A stretch of DNA of 64,000 nucleotides from Mycobacterium dioxanotrophicus (GTDB lineage: Bacteria; Actinomycetota; Actinomycetes; Mycobacteriales; Mycobacteriaceae), in the NCBI RefSeq assembly GCF_002157835.1, contig NZ_CP020809.1:3100001-3164000 (forward strand), given 5' to 3'. The notes under the pieces are model-generated. The model was given only the letters and a program-made list of their open reading frames with translations. It was not told the origin of the DNA and did no database searches. The translations under genes and the position numbers were made by a program. Of the stretch, positions 17,768 to 26,604 are shown piece after piece (position 1 is the first letter of the stretch; every line of letters begins with the position of its first letter).

Positions 17768-18449
17768 TCAGACGGCTTTGGTGACGCCGTAGTAGGCGAC
17801 GACGTCGTCGGTGTCGGTGGTGGAGCTGGTGAGGGTGGCATACGAGCGGAGGAAGGATTGTCCGACGCAGCCGTCGACTTTGATGTGGACGTCTTTGAGG
17901 GTGACGCGTACGGGGGCGGCTTTGAAGGATTTCTTGTCCACTGAGACGTTGGTGACGGTGCCGGGTTTGGGGTGGATTTCCAGGGTGCCTGAGAGGGGCA
18001 TGCTCACGCCGGTGGGGATGATGCCGGCCAGGGTGGATCCGGAGGTGCTCAGGCCGATCGACCCAACGAGACGGACCTGGCCCAGTTCGATGCCGCAGCC
18101 GATTTGGTAGCCGGTGTCGAGCGTGCCGCCGGTGAGGGTGGTGGAGCCGCCGCCGGTGACGGTGCCGGTGAAGGTGCCGGCGACCAGGTATTCGCGGGAG
18201 GACGCGGCGGTGGTCAGCGGGGCGATGGGCAGTTGGCTTTCGTTGCTGGCGGCGACGGTGAGTTTCCAGCCGTCGGGGGTGGTGACGACGCCGGGTTCGG
18301 CGGAGGCGACCAGGCCGTTGTCCGGTGGGGGGGCCGTCGGCGGCGGGGTCGGCCGGTGGTGGGGGTGGTGGGTCGGCGGCGGCGAGGGGCGCCACGGCGA
18401 CCGGGGCCAACAGGGCCACTGCTGCCAGGGTGGCGAGACGATTCAACAT
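17768..18449 (-). pseudogene. MspA-family porin, frameshifted in a 7-base homopolymer
   Basis: The signal peptide (MLNRLATLAAVALLAPVAVA, then AADPPPPPPADP) is in one frame. The mature domain (DGWKLTVAASN, SSREYLVAGTFTG, GTLDTGYQIGCGI, CVGQSFLRSYATLTSSTTDT, YYGVTKAV) is in another. The frames meet at a run of seven C on the coding strand (18327-18333); removing one C restores a single reading frame closely matching the intact paralogue at 18529-19233. Such porins form outer-membrane channels for hydrophilic nutrients. It could be a real inactivation, phase variation or a sequencing error. Confidence 0.8.
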
Positions 18450-18528
18450 GCGGGAACTTGTGCCTCTCGTGGGTGTCGAAACCGGGCAGGGATCGGTGGA
18501 TGTCATCGGTGTCGTGGGGGGCCGGTGT

Positions 18529-19233
18529 TTAGACGGCCTTGGTCACGCCGAGGTAGGTGACGACGTCGTCGGTGTTGTCGGTGGAGCTGGTCAGTGTCGA
18601 GTAGGTGCGGATGAACGACTGGCCGGCGCACTGGTCGAATTTGATGCGCACTCCGGTGATGGTGACGCGGGTTCCCTTGCCCTTGAACGACTTTTTGTCG
18701 ATGGGGACGATGGTGACGGTGCCGGGTTTGAGGTACACCTTGCCTTGCAGGCTGATACCGGTGCCGGCGTTGATGTCGCTGGCGGATCCGGTGAAGGGGA
18801 TTTTGATGCCGGGGGTGAAGCTGATGCCGGGGTTGATTTCGGTTTCGTCGGTGATGATGCCGCAGCCGATCTGGGCGCCGGCTTCCAGGGTGCCGCCGGT
18901 GAGTTTGGTTTTGCCCGAGCCGGTGACGTTGCCGGTGAAGGTGCCGCCGACGAGGTATTCGCGGGAGGACACCGCGGTGGTCAGCGGGGCGACGGGGAGC
19001 AGGGTTTCGTTGGATCCGACGACGGTGACGTGCCAGCCGTCGGGGGTGTCGAGGACTCCGGGGGGTGAGGAGGGCACGGCGCCGGTGTCGGCCGGGGGTG
19101 GTGGTGGGGCGGCGGCGTCGGCGACGGGGGCGGCGGGATCCGGTGGTGGGGGCGGGTCGGCCGACGCGAGGGGCGTCACCGCTACCGGGGCCAACATGCA
19201 CACAGCAGCCAGGGTGGCGAAACGATTCAACAT
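18529..19233 (-). CDS. MspA-family outer-membrane porin
   Basis: 234 residues: a Sec signal peptide (FATLAAVCMLAPVAVTPLAS), a Pro/Ala-rich segment (DPPPPPDPAAP, PPPPADTG), then an MspA-like beta-domain with DTPDGWHVTVVGSN, SREYLVGGTFTGNVTGSG, GAQIGCGI, and the end CAGQSFIRTYSTLTSS and TYLGVTKAV. The two cysteines (GCGI and QCAGQ) are shared with the paralogue. It differs from the classical MspA by the proline-rich linker. Start ATG 19233 with GAGAGG upstream; the same upstream sequence precedes the paralogue, showing a tandem duplication. Confidence 0.8.
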   Translation of the reverse strand: MLNRFATLAAVCMLAPVAVTPLASADPPPPPDPAAPVADAAAPPPPPADTGAVPSSPPGVLDTPDGWHVTVVGSNETLLPVAPLTTAVSSREYLVGGTFTGNVTGSGKTKLTGGTLEAGAQIGCGIITDETEINPGISFTPGIKIPFTGSASDINAGTGISLQGKVYLKPGTVTIVPIDKKSFKGKGTRVTITGVRIKFDQCAGQSFIRTYSTLTSSTDNTDDVVTYLGVTKAV

Positions 19234-19632
19234 GCGGGTTTATGCGCCTCTCGTGGTTGAAATCCGGGGAACGACATGATGCTTCGGATCGTGGACGGGC
19301 AGAGCTTCAGGGACCGACCGAACTTCTGATCCGCCGGCCATGCCACACCTCAACGGCACCTGCCGGTGCGCTTGCTCATCAATGACGTTCCTTCCGCATC
19401 GCGACGACCGCTAGAAGTTAGCGGAAACGGACGTCCGTGGTACCGGCAAAAATCGACATGATTCCAAACATGCCGATCCAGTGTCCCGCCGACGGCTGGC
19501 TCAGCGGTTGTGGCGCAGCGACCGCCGCAGCAGCGGCAGTCAAAGCGACTGGGCAGCAACGGATCTAGTAGATATTATGAACTCACTATCTCACAGCTCT
19601 GCGATGCGGTGCCCGATGCGGCGAACTCCGGA
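19234..19632. other. long intergenic region upstream of the porin
   Basis: About 400 bases between the porin start and the end of the next lipoprotein gene. No frame here has a family signature. The middle (19560-19600) is AT-rich compared with its surroundings and probably holds the porin promoter; mspA genes are known for long regulatory upstream regions. No box can be assigned with confidence. Confidence 0.4.
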
Positions 19633-20547
19633 CTATGTGGTGATGTTCCCGCACAGGATCGGGGCGAAGAACATGGTGGGTTTGCCGTCCTTTTCGATCT
19701 CGTCATGAGATCCCAAGTGCACGTTGACATACCAGCCAGAAGCCGGTGGCGCCTCGGTGACGTTGTCGATGATCGTCGTTGACTCGGCGACCCCGTCCTT
19801 CGATGCGACCAGGTCGTTCAGGTGATACTTCACCGGCCCTTGCTCGCTGCACGATCCGAGGTGGATGTGCACCGCGTGGGCGCTACCGGGCACCAGTCCG
19901 GTAGTCCGGACCGGCACGGTGAGTGTCTTGGCTGCCGGGTCGTACTGCAGAATCGCCTGACTCTGCGGGTGGTCGCCAAACTGGGGCAGCGGTGCCATCT
20001 GCAGCGTGGACGACATCGCCGGGTCCACGTCGGCGCATGAGATCGGCATGTAACTGGGGGATCCGGGGTCTCCCATGTCCTCGACCGATGCGAGGTGAAT
20101 GTTGAGCAGCGTGCCTGCGGTCAACCCTTTGTCGGAGGGTTGCGTGCTCTGGACCGCGGTGTTGATGACGCCCTTGTCGTCAGCGGTGACGTTGCCGAAG
20201 GGAATCAGGACGTCGCCCTGCTTCGCGCAACTGCCGTCGTGAATATGCATGGCATGGCTGCTGCCCGGCGTGAATCCGGACATCTGCAGCTTGGCGGTGA
20301 CGAGCTTCGACCCCGGGTCCCAACTGAGGTTGACCGTTCCGGACGGTTCGTTGCCAAGGGGGACGATGATCTGCCCTGGGGCGGACGCGGCCGCGGTCGT
20401 CGTCGTAGCCTGCCCCGTGGTGGTCGCGGTCGGCGAGGTCGACGATGTCGTGCTGGACGACGTCGAGTTCGACCCGCATCCGGCGACGAAAGCGACGACA
20501 GCAGTCGCGACGATGATCTGTGCCTTCAATCCCGCGCATGTACTCAC
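19633..20547 (-). CDS. lipoprotein with two SOD/CHRD-like HIH repeats
   Basis: 304 residues from GTG 20547 (GAGAGG upstream). A lipobox (VVAFVAGCG) is followed by a long Ser/Thr-rich linker. Two similar beta-sandwich repeats then occur, each with the motif HA(M/V)HIHxGSC: residues about 100-115 (SSHAMHIHDGSC) and about 230-245 (SAHAVHIHLGSC). The HxH pair resembles the copper-binding HVH of Cu,Zn superoxide dismutase and the CHRD fold, but the remaining SOD ligands are not obvious. A surface metal-binding or sensing role is possible. Confidence 0.7.
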   Translation of the reverse strand: MSTCAGLKAQIIVATAVVAFVAGCGSNSTSSSTTSSTSPTATTTGQATTTTAAASAPGQIIVPLGNEPSGTVNLSWDPGSKLVTAKLQMSGFTPGSSHAMHIHDGSCAKQGDVLIPFGNVTADDKGVINTAVQSTQPSDKGLTAGTLLNIHLASVEDMGDPGSPSYMPISCADVDPAMSSTLQMAPLPQFGDHPQSQAILQYDPAAKTLTVPVRTTGLVPGSAHAVHIHLGSCSEQGPVKYHLNDLVASKDGVAESTTIIDNVTEAPPASGWYVNVHLGSHDEIEKDGKPTMFFAPILCGNITT

Positions 20548-20753
20548 GTTCGTGTACCTCTCGATGGTGGCGGCACGATCACGGTGGACTGTTTGAGCTG
20601 CTCAAGCGTACAAAGCGCACCCGCCTCCGCGGGCCAGAATGCCGATTTGTCGTCCGCGACCGTGCGGCATCGAGTCACCTCGACCGTCCACAATTGACCT
20701 GCTTCGCGATCTGCCGGCCGGGCGCCGACCCGTTGCTGTCGGAGCTTCGAACA

Positions 20754-21299
20754 TCACTGGGTCATCGTTCGGGTTATCGCATGCCGAATCCACCAGACGG
20801 CGTAGGTGGCGAATCTGTAACCCTGTGCGTGGTCGAACTTCTCGACCGCACGTACGAGACCCAGACCGCCTCCTTGAACGAGATCGGAAAAGGCCGTACC
20901 GCGACCGACGTAGCGCTCAGCGATCGATACCACCAGGCGCTGATGGGCTTTGAGTAGATCGTCTCTTGCCTGATCGCCCTCGCGGCAGATCCGCGTCAGG
21001 TCGCGGCGGTGCTCGTCGCCCTGCTCGGAAATGCCCGTCTGCAGCTGCGAAGCTCGCCGGCCAGCTTCGATTCGCCGAGCCAGTTCGAGTTCGTCCTCGG
21101 CGCTGAGTGAGACCGCGTCGTCGACCGCATTGAGGAAGTCGCGCATCGAGTCGGCTGACGCGACCAGCCTCGTGTCCGCAAATGACTGCCACCGCTCATC
21201 GGATTGGTGGCCATCCCGGACGAAGCCGCCCGAGGCCTTGTCCCTGTCTACGAGGTCCGCGACTTCGTCATCCTCGTCGTCGGGGTTCGACTCTGTCAT
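20754..21299 (-). CDS. sigma-70 fragment with regions 1.2-2 only
   Basis: 181 residues. The first 55 are acidic and unconserved. Then region 1.2 ([29 protein letters not shown]) and region 2 of a primary-like sigma factor appear: [40 protein letters not shown] and [12 protein letters not shown], which is the -10 recognition helix. The protein stops 4 residues later; regions 3 and 4 are absent in all downstream frames. The usual DLxQEGNLGL reads [10 protein letters not shown]. It is either a decayed SigA/SigB paralogue or a stand-alone region-2 protein that could bind core polymerase. Confidence 0.65.
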   Translation of the reverse strand: MTESNPDDEDDEVADLVDRDKASGGFVRDGHQSDERWQSFADTRLVASADSMRDFLNAVDDAVSLSAEDELELARRIEAGRRASQLQTGISEQGDEHRRDLTRICREGDQARDDLLKAHQRLVVSIAERYVGRGTAFSDLVQGGGLGLVRAVEKFDHAQGYRFATYAVWWIRHAITRTMTQ

Positions 21300-21514
21300 G
21301 GCGCCTCCTGCAGCGTCCGCGGGCGTCGCTCCTGCGTGCTCGAGAGCCCGTCTTGGAGCAGTAGTACTTGCGAGAATAGGCCGAGTTCGCCACGGATGCC
21401 CCGGCTGCGGCAGCCTGAAAATCCTGTACTCCCTGATGCACGGTTATCTGCTTGCGGCGCTAAGGTTTAACGCGGTCGGAGTCATAGCGGTGGCGCCCGT
21501 CGTATGCGCCTTCG

Positions 21515-22109
21515 GTGCGTGGACCTGTGGGTGCCGCCGCACCGCCACACTCGAGCTCGACGACAAGACGCCGAACGGTGACCGCTGTCGGTGTAATCCT
21601 TGCCATTGCAATCGTTTACGCGGGATTGCTGTTGACCTACCGATTGCTGGCTCCGAGACCACACCCGCTCAGTGCACTCGACCTGGGAGCGACGGGGGAC
21701 ACGGTTGTGATCATCACGCTGGACGCGTTGCGCACCGTGGACAATCGCCTCGATGTGCAGCGGGCCCTCTAGCCAATCGTCCGGCGCCGGCGACGATGTC
21801 ACGATCACCCTGCGGCGGGCCAGAGGGCCGTTCATCTTCGACCTGGGAATCTGTCTGGTGCTGCTCAGCCTGCCCATCATGGCGCTCTACGTCGCCGGTC
21901 AGGCGCTACTGGGCAAGAAGAAGTTCGTGCCGCCGTTCTTGGGGTGGTACGCGGCGATGCTGTTCGCCGTTGTGCCGATCCGCAACATCCTCCCCGGCTC
22001 GCCGCCGACCGGGGCGTGGGTCGACCAAGCGCTGGTGCTGTGGGTGTTGATCGCCCTGATTGTAGCGATGGTGTTGTATATCGCTGCGTGGCACCGTCAT
22101 TCGGATTGA
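21515..22109 (+). pseudogene. DUF4436-type membrane protein, internally deleted
   Basis: Two frames together give the ends of one protein. The first (85 codons) has RRRTVTAVGVILAIAIVYAG as helix 1 and TGDTVVIITLDALRTVDNRL, and stops at 21772. The second (from about 21753) has RARGPFIFDLGICLVLLSLP, KKFVPPFLGWYAAMLFAVVP and two further helices. In the DUF4436 family these ends are separated by a beta-rich domain of 100 residues or more, missing here. Deletion and frame change have inactivated the gene. Confidence 0.6.
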
Positions 22110-22120
22110 CGGGCCTGCGC

Positions 22121-22555
22121 TCAGACCAGGTCGGCGAGAGCCCTGCGGGCGGCCTCCAGTTCGGACTCCAGGGCCGCGACCTTGGCGGCCTGCTGGGCAC
22201 GCGCCGCTTCGATCACCTCGTCGATCGGGGTGGAGAGGTCCTCGTGAAGTTCCTTGGCCGCGCGCGAGACTGCAGCGGCAGCGACGGCGAGGTCGCGGGC
22301 CAGGTAGGTGCTGCCTTGCTTGAGCTCCGCTCGCCACTCGCCGTCGGCTGTGCCCGTGACTGTGAGGGTCAGCTCCAGGGTCTTGGTTTTCCTACCGGTT
22401 GCCCTCTTGGCAGGCGCCTTTCGGGGCTTTTGCTCGGCAGAAGAGTCAGCGTCGCCGGACGTCGGCGCACTCTCGGGTGACAGGCTGTCGACCGAAACAT
22501 CGGCGGTGTCGGAGTCGGTCGACGACATTTCTGCTGCCAGGGTGTCTACAGTCAT
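22121..22555 (-). CDS. conserved hypothetical protein with C-terminal coiled coil
   Basis: 144 residues from ATG 22555. Acidic Ser/Thr-rich N-terminus (1-45), a basic segment (KPRKAPAKRATGRKTK), a short beta-rich stretch (LELTLTVTGTADGEWRAEL), then a long Ala/Glu helix (AAKVAALESELEAARRALAD) predicted to form a coiled coil. It resembles the actinobacterial DUF6319 group; function unknown. The frame is open further upstream but without a good start. Confidence 0.7.
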   Translation of the reverse strand: MTVDTLAAEMSSTDSDTADVSVDSLSPESAPTSGDADSSAEQKPRKAPAKRATGRKTKTLELTLTVTGTADGEWRAELKQGSTYLARDLAVAAAAVSRAAKELHEDLSTPIDEVIEAARAQQAAKVAALESELEAARRALADLV

Positions 22556-22656
22556 TGTTGCGGCGATCTCCTCGGGAACATCGCCCGCACTGAGCGGGCC
22601 GGGCTGAGCGCTTATTGGAACACATGTTCGAGCGCCGCGCCAAGCCGTCCGGCCAC

Positions 22657-23649
22657 TCAGGGTTCGCGCACCACCAGCAGCACCTTTCCGACCGTCTCGT
22701 TGGAGTCGAGGAGCTTGTGGGCTTCCGCTGCGTCGGTGATCGGAACTTCGGCTGCGACGACGGGCGTGACGGCGCCTTCGGCGATCAAGGGCCACAGGTG
22801 CCGACGCAGCTCGGTGATGATCTCGGCCTTGGAACCAGGCCCCTGCTCGGGCCGGCGCCGCAGGTTGGTCACGTGTACCGAACCCCGTTTGAACAGCAGC
22901 GCACCGAGATTGAGTTCCGCCGTGGCCCCGCCCTGCAGCCCGATGATCGTCAGGCGACCGTTCTCGGCCAGCGCCTCGACGTTCTTGGCCAGGTAGCTGC
23001 CGCCCATGATGTCGAGAATGACGTTGGCTCCGGAGTATTCGGAGTTGACCACCGCCGGGAAATCCTGATCCCGATAGTTGATCAACGTCTGCGCCCCGAG
23101 GTCACGGCAACGGTCCAGCTTGAACTGCGAACCGGCAGTCACCGCCACGTTGGCGCCCAGCGCTCGGCCGACCTGTATTGCGTGCGTGCCGATTCCGCTG
23201 CCGCCGCCATGGACCAGCAGTGTCTGTCCGGTCTGTAGTCCGCCGGTCATCACGACGTTGGACCACACGGTGGCGGCCGCCTCGGGCAGGGCCGCGGCGG
23301 CGCTGACGTCGACGCCCTCCGGCACGGGGAGTACCTGGCTGGCCGCCACGTTCACCCGCTCGGCGTACCCTCCGCCGGCCAGCAGGGCGCACACCGCGTC
23401 GCCGGGTGCCCAATCGTGCACTCCGGCACCCACTTCGGCGACATAGCCAGAAACCTCGAGACCGGGGACATCGCTCACACCGGGAGGTGGTGGGTAGAAC
23501 CCCATCCGTTGCATCACGTCGGCGCGGTTCACTCCGGCCGCCACCACGTCGATGGCAACCTGCCCGGGCCCCGGTGCGGGCAGGTCATCGACCTGCGTCC
23601 ACTCCATCACTTCGGGACCGCCAAAACCGTTGAACGTTATCGCATACAT
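22657..23649 (-). CDS. NAD(P)H:quinone oxidoreductase (PIG3/FadB4-like)
   Basis: 330 residues of a zinc-free medium-chain reductase. GPGQVAIDVVAAGVNRADVM is the GroES-like domain; LLVHGGGSGIGTHAIQVGRA is the Rossmann domain; LQTGQ and FKRGSVHVTNLRRRP fit the PIG3/zeta-crystallin branch. It reduces quinones or enones with NADPH. It begins 13 bases after the AraC gene at 23663 and is the third gene of that operon. Adjacent AraC regulators suggest it responds to a specific carbonyl or quinone compound. Confidence 0.92.
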   Translation of the reverse strand: MYAITFNGFGGPEVMEWTQVDDLPAPGPGQVAIDVVAAGVNRADVMQRMGFYPPPPGVSDVPGLEVSGYVAEVGAGVHDWAPGDAVCALLAGGGYAERVNVAASQVLPVPEGVDVSAAAALPEAAATVWSNVVMTGGLQTGQTLLVHGGGSGIGTHAIQVGRALGANVAVTAGSQFKLDRCRDLGAQTLINYRDQDFPAVVNSEYSGANVILDIMGGSYLAKNVEALAENGRLTIIGLQGGATAELNLGALLFKRGSVHVTNLRRRPEQGPGSKAEIITELRRHLWPLIAEGAVTPVVAAEVPITDAAEAHKLLDSNETVGKVLLVVREP

Positions 23650-23662
23650 GCCGTGTGCTCCT

Positions 23663-24712
23663 CTACCTGTTCCTCGTGCGTGGAGATGTTGTCATGGTCT
23701 GCCGGGCCAGGTAGGCCCGCGGGCTGTCGCCCTTCCATCGGTGGAACGCGTGCGAGAAGTTGCTGACATCGTTGTAGCCCAACCGGTTCGAGACCTGCTC
23801 GACGGTCATGCCGCTCTGCAGCAGCTCCGTCCCCAGGTGGTGGCGCACCTCGTCGAGCAGTTTCCGAAATGAGGTGCCCTCCGCCTCCAGTTGCCTTCGT
23901 AGCGTTCGGGTACTGCACGACAGCCGCTCCGCCACCTGTGCCAAGGTCGGGGGTCGGGCGGGGTCGGTCAGCAACAGATCACGTACCTGGCCTGCACGAC
24001 CCGTTCGGGCTTCCCGTTGCTCGAGCAGCAGCCGGCATTGCTGTTCGGCGAGCCTGGCCGTGTGGCTACTGGCCTGGGGCAGTGGCACACTCAGCAGCTC
24101 GGCCGGCAGGGTGACAGATGTTATCGCGTCACCGAATTCGGGTACCGCACCGAACATCTCCTCGTACAACCCGACGGCCGGTCCGGGGTCGGGGAGTGCG
24201 AACGAGATGCGGCTCGGTGGCGGCGGCGCGCCGAGGATCTCCCGGTACAGATTGGGGATGGCGGCTGCGTCACGTTCCAGCACGAACCTGCGTACCGGCG
24301 CCGGCACAGAACGGGCGTCGATCACGATCGAGAGTTCGTCGCCGTGGCGCCGTGTTTCGAAGGTGCAGAAGGCGTAGCTGAGTCGCACGAATCTCACTGC
24401 CACGTCGATCGCTTCACCCAGCGTCGGGCTGGTGAGGATGGCGAATCCCCACACTCCGAAGGCGGTAACCGGGTAGCGGGCTGCGGCCTGCAGTCCGAGG
24501 CCCGGCCGGTCCCCGAGAGCCGCAACGATATTCGCAATGGCCCTGAGTTCCTGTTGTCCGCTCACCTCGGCGGCGGGGCTCCGGACCGCGGCCGGGGAGA
24601 TCCTGGTGCCGACCAGGCACTGCTGCACGGTCAAGCCGAACTCGGCGGCCCAGTCGAGCATCAGCACGAGACTCGCTGCCGGCCGCTTGGTGTGCAGATC
24701 GGGCGTCGTCAT
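23663..24712 (-). CDS. AraC-family regulator (first of an overlapping pair)
   Basis: 349 residues. The N-terminal 200 residues are the Arabinose_bd/OruR-like domain (ASLVLMLDWAAEFGLT; VTAFGVWGFAILTSPTLGEA). Two HTH motifs lie at the C-terminus (PTLAQVAERLSCSTRTLRRQ and MTVEQVSNRLGYNDVSNFSH), ending with the FHRWKGDSPRAY signature. Start ATG 24712 overlaps the stop of the next AraC gene upstream by 4 bases (ATGA), so the two are translated together. Confidence 0.9.
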   Translation of the reverse strand: MTTPDLHTKRPAASLVLMLDWAAEFGLTVQQCLVGTRISPAAVRSPAAEVSGQQELRAIANIVAALGDRPGLGLQAAARYPVTAFGVWGFAILTSPTLGEAIDVAVRFVRLSYAFCTFETRRHGDELSIVIDARSVPAPVRRFVLERDAAAIPNLYREILGAPPPPSRISFALPDPGPAVGLYEEMFGAVPEFGDAITSVTLPAELLSVPLPQASSHTARLAEQQCRLLLEQREARTGRAGQVRDLLLTDPARPPTLAQVAERLSCSTRTLRRQLEAEGTSFRKLLDEVRHHLGTELLQSGMTVEQVSNRLGYNDVSNFSHAFHRWKGDSPRAYLARQTMTTSPRTRNR

Positions 24713-25782
24713 CGAGGATGTGCCCGCCTGCGATATTCCTGGGGGCCGACACCCTTCCACCGCCGGAAGGCCTGGGTGAAGCTGGATACCTGCGAATAGC
24801 CGAGGCGTTCAGCGATTTCTGCGACAGGCCGCCCGTCGGTGAGGAGTAGCTCCTCGGCCAGCGCCTCGCGCACCTCTTCCTGCAACATCCGCAGCGACAC
24901 CCCTTCTTGCGCGAGGTGCCGTCGCAAGGTGCGTGGGCTGACCGCGAGTTGCCGCGCAGCCTCGTCGAGGGACAGTACGGGCGACGGACTCGCCAGCATC
25001 AGGTCACGCAACAGCCCCGCGACTCCGGCCCGTGCCGATCGCTGTCTGAGCAGTTCGACCGCTTGTTTCTCCGCCATCGACCGGGCGTACTGATTGGCTT
25101 GGGGCAGTGGCGCATTCAACGACTCCAGGCTGGCGATCAGGCAGTTCTGCGGTGCGTCGAACTCAGGTTCGACGCCGAACACGTCGACGTACTTCTGCAC
25201 CTGGTCTTCTGGCGGGCGCGCCATCGTATAGGCGACGCGCAGCTGGGCATCGCGATTCATGAGCAGGTCACGCTGCAGCGTCTGAATGCCCGTGCTGTCG
25301 CGCTCTACGGCGAATCGGCGGATTCCGACGGGCAACGCCGTGGGGTCGAGAACCAACCGGCCGGTACCGTCATTCGTGTCGGCGGAAACGCTGAGTCGAC
25401 ACAGACAGAAGCTGAGCGCGGCGAGCGACATCCCCACCGACATCGCATCTCCCAGTGTCCGGGAACTCATGAGCGAGAGCCCCCAGATCCCAGGCGACGC
25501 GGCATGACAGCGCAGTCCTGCTTCGACACCGAGCCCCGGAACCTCAGACAGTGCGCCGAGGATGTTCGTGAGGATCTGCAGCTCATCCCGCAGCCGGACC
25601 TCGGCGTCGAGGTCGTCGAGGGCTTCGCGAGTCAGCGCGGTGCCGTGCAGTGAGTCGGCGTGCGTCATCCCGTGCTCTGCTGCCAGGTCAACCAGCAGCG
25701 CAGCACTCGCCGGCGACCGCAGAACGTCGTGCGTACTCACATCCACCTCGCGTGGCCGTGTCGGGCTGTTTGCTCTCATCAT
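24709..25782 (-). CDS. AraC-family regulator (second of the pair)
   Basis: 357 residues with the same plan: effector domain (AALLVDLAAEHGMTHADSLH; SPGIWGLSLMSSRTLGDAMS) and double HTH (LSLDEAARQLAVSPRTLRRH; RPVAEIAERLGYSQVSSFTQ; AFRRWKGVGPQEY). A GTG at 25740 is an alternative start. It is the first gene of the AraC-AraC-quinone oxidoreductase operon and is divergent from the DJ-1/PfpI gene. The two AraC proteins are paralogues and could form homo- or heterodimers on the repeated operators described at 25820 and 27185. Confidence 0.9.
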   Translation of the reverse strand: MMRANSPTRPREVDVSTHDVLRSPASAALLVDLAAEHGMTHADSLHGTALTREALDDLDAEVRLRDELQILTNILGALSEVPGLGVEAGLRCHAASPGIWGLSLMSSRTLGDAMSVGMSLAALSFCLCRLSVSADTNDGTGRLVLDPTALPVGIRRFAVERDSTGIQTLQRDLLMNRDAQLRVAYTMARPPEDQVQKYVDVFGVEPEFDAPQNCLIASLESLNAPLPQANQYARSMAEKQAVELLRQRSARAGVAGLLRDLMLASPSPVLSLDEAARQLAVSPRTLRRHLAQEGVSLRMLQEEVREALAEELLLTDGRPVAEIAERLGYSQVSSFTQAFRRWKGVGPQEYRRRAHPR

Positions 25783-25819
25783 GCGTTATCCAGGTTAGGG
25801 ACGGGCACGCATCGCCTGA

Positions 25820-25857
25820 CAGGTGACGGATGGCCAACAAGTTGTGAGAAGTGGCCA
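25820..25857 (+). promoter_or_regulatory. shared AraC-type operator, copy 1
   Basis: A 38-bp sequence found again, in the opposite orientation, at 27185-27222 with 35 of 38 identical. It contains TGGCCAAC at 25831 and again at 25852, exactly 21 bp apart, and ACAAGTTGT between them. A 21-bp period is what two AraC monomers on one DNA face need. It lies 40 bases before the DJ-1/PfpI start and 38 bases from the AraC start. Confidence 0.65.
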
Positions 25858-25897
25858 ACTACTGGCGACTCCGGCCCGGCACCGGAATCCTTGGGAC

Positions 25898-26587
25898 ATG
25901 ACCAAGCGCATCCTGAACGTCGTCACCAACGTGTCCCATTACGAGGATCCGTCCGAGCCGACCGGGTTGTGGCTCTCGGAGCTGACGCACGCGTACCACG
26001 TCTTCGCCGAAGCGGGTTACCAACAGGCGATTGTCAGCCCGAAGGGCGGCCTCTCACCGTTGGAACCGCGTTCGCTGAAGTTTCCGAACTACGACAGGAG
26101 CGCAAAGTCGTGGAAAGCTGATCCCGCGAAAATGGAACTGCTGGCCAACACCGCTTCGCCTGATGAGATCGACTCGGCGGACTTCGACGCGATCTTCTTC
26201 ACCGGTGGCCACGCGGTGATGTTCGACTTTCCTGATAGTGAAGGGCTGCAACGCATCACCCGTGAGATCTTCGAGCGCGGCGGAATCGTGTCTTCGGTCT
26301 GCCACGGCTACGCCGGACTGCTCAACACCACGCTGTCCGATGGGTCGCTGCTGGTCGCCGGGCGCAAGCTGACCGGGTTCTCCTGGGCGGAGGAGGTCCT
26401 CGCACGAGTCGACAAGCTGGTGCCCTACAACGTCGAAGAGCAGATGAAGAAGCGCGGCGCACTGTACGAAAAGGGCTTGATCCCCTTCACTTCCTACGTC
26501 GTCGCCGATGGTCGGTTGGTGACCGGACAGAATCCAGGATCCGCGAAGGCCACTGCCAAAAAGGTGGTGTCGGTGTTCGAGGGCTGA
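25898..26587 (+). CDS. DJ-1/PfpI-family protein (HchA-like)
   Basis: 229 residues. NVSHYEDPSEPTGLWLSEL carries the acidic residue of the active site; FFTGGHAVMFDFP and IVSSVCHGYAGLL carry the nucleophile elbow with cysteine (residue about 137) followed by His. Members act as glyoxalase-III, deglycase-like or isonitrile-hydratase-like enzymes on small carbonyls. Start ATG 25898. It is divergent from the AraC operon and directly downstream of operator copy 1. Confidence 0.9.
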   Translation: MTKRILNVVTNVSHYEDPSEPTGLWLSELTHAYHVFAEAGYQQAIVSPKGGLSPLEPRSLKFPNYDRSAKSWKADPAKMELLANTASPDEIDSADFDAIFFTGGHAVMFDFPDSEGLQRITREIFERGGIVSSVCHGYAGLLNTTLSDGSLLVAGRKLTGFSWAEEVLARVDKLVPYNVEEQMKKRGALYEKGLIPFTSYVVADGRLVTGQNPGSAKATAKKVVSVFEG

Positions 26588-26604
26588 CGTTGGCGCTTGC
26601 GCGG

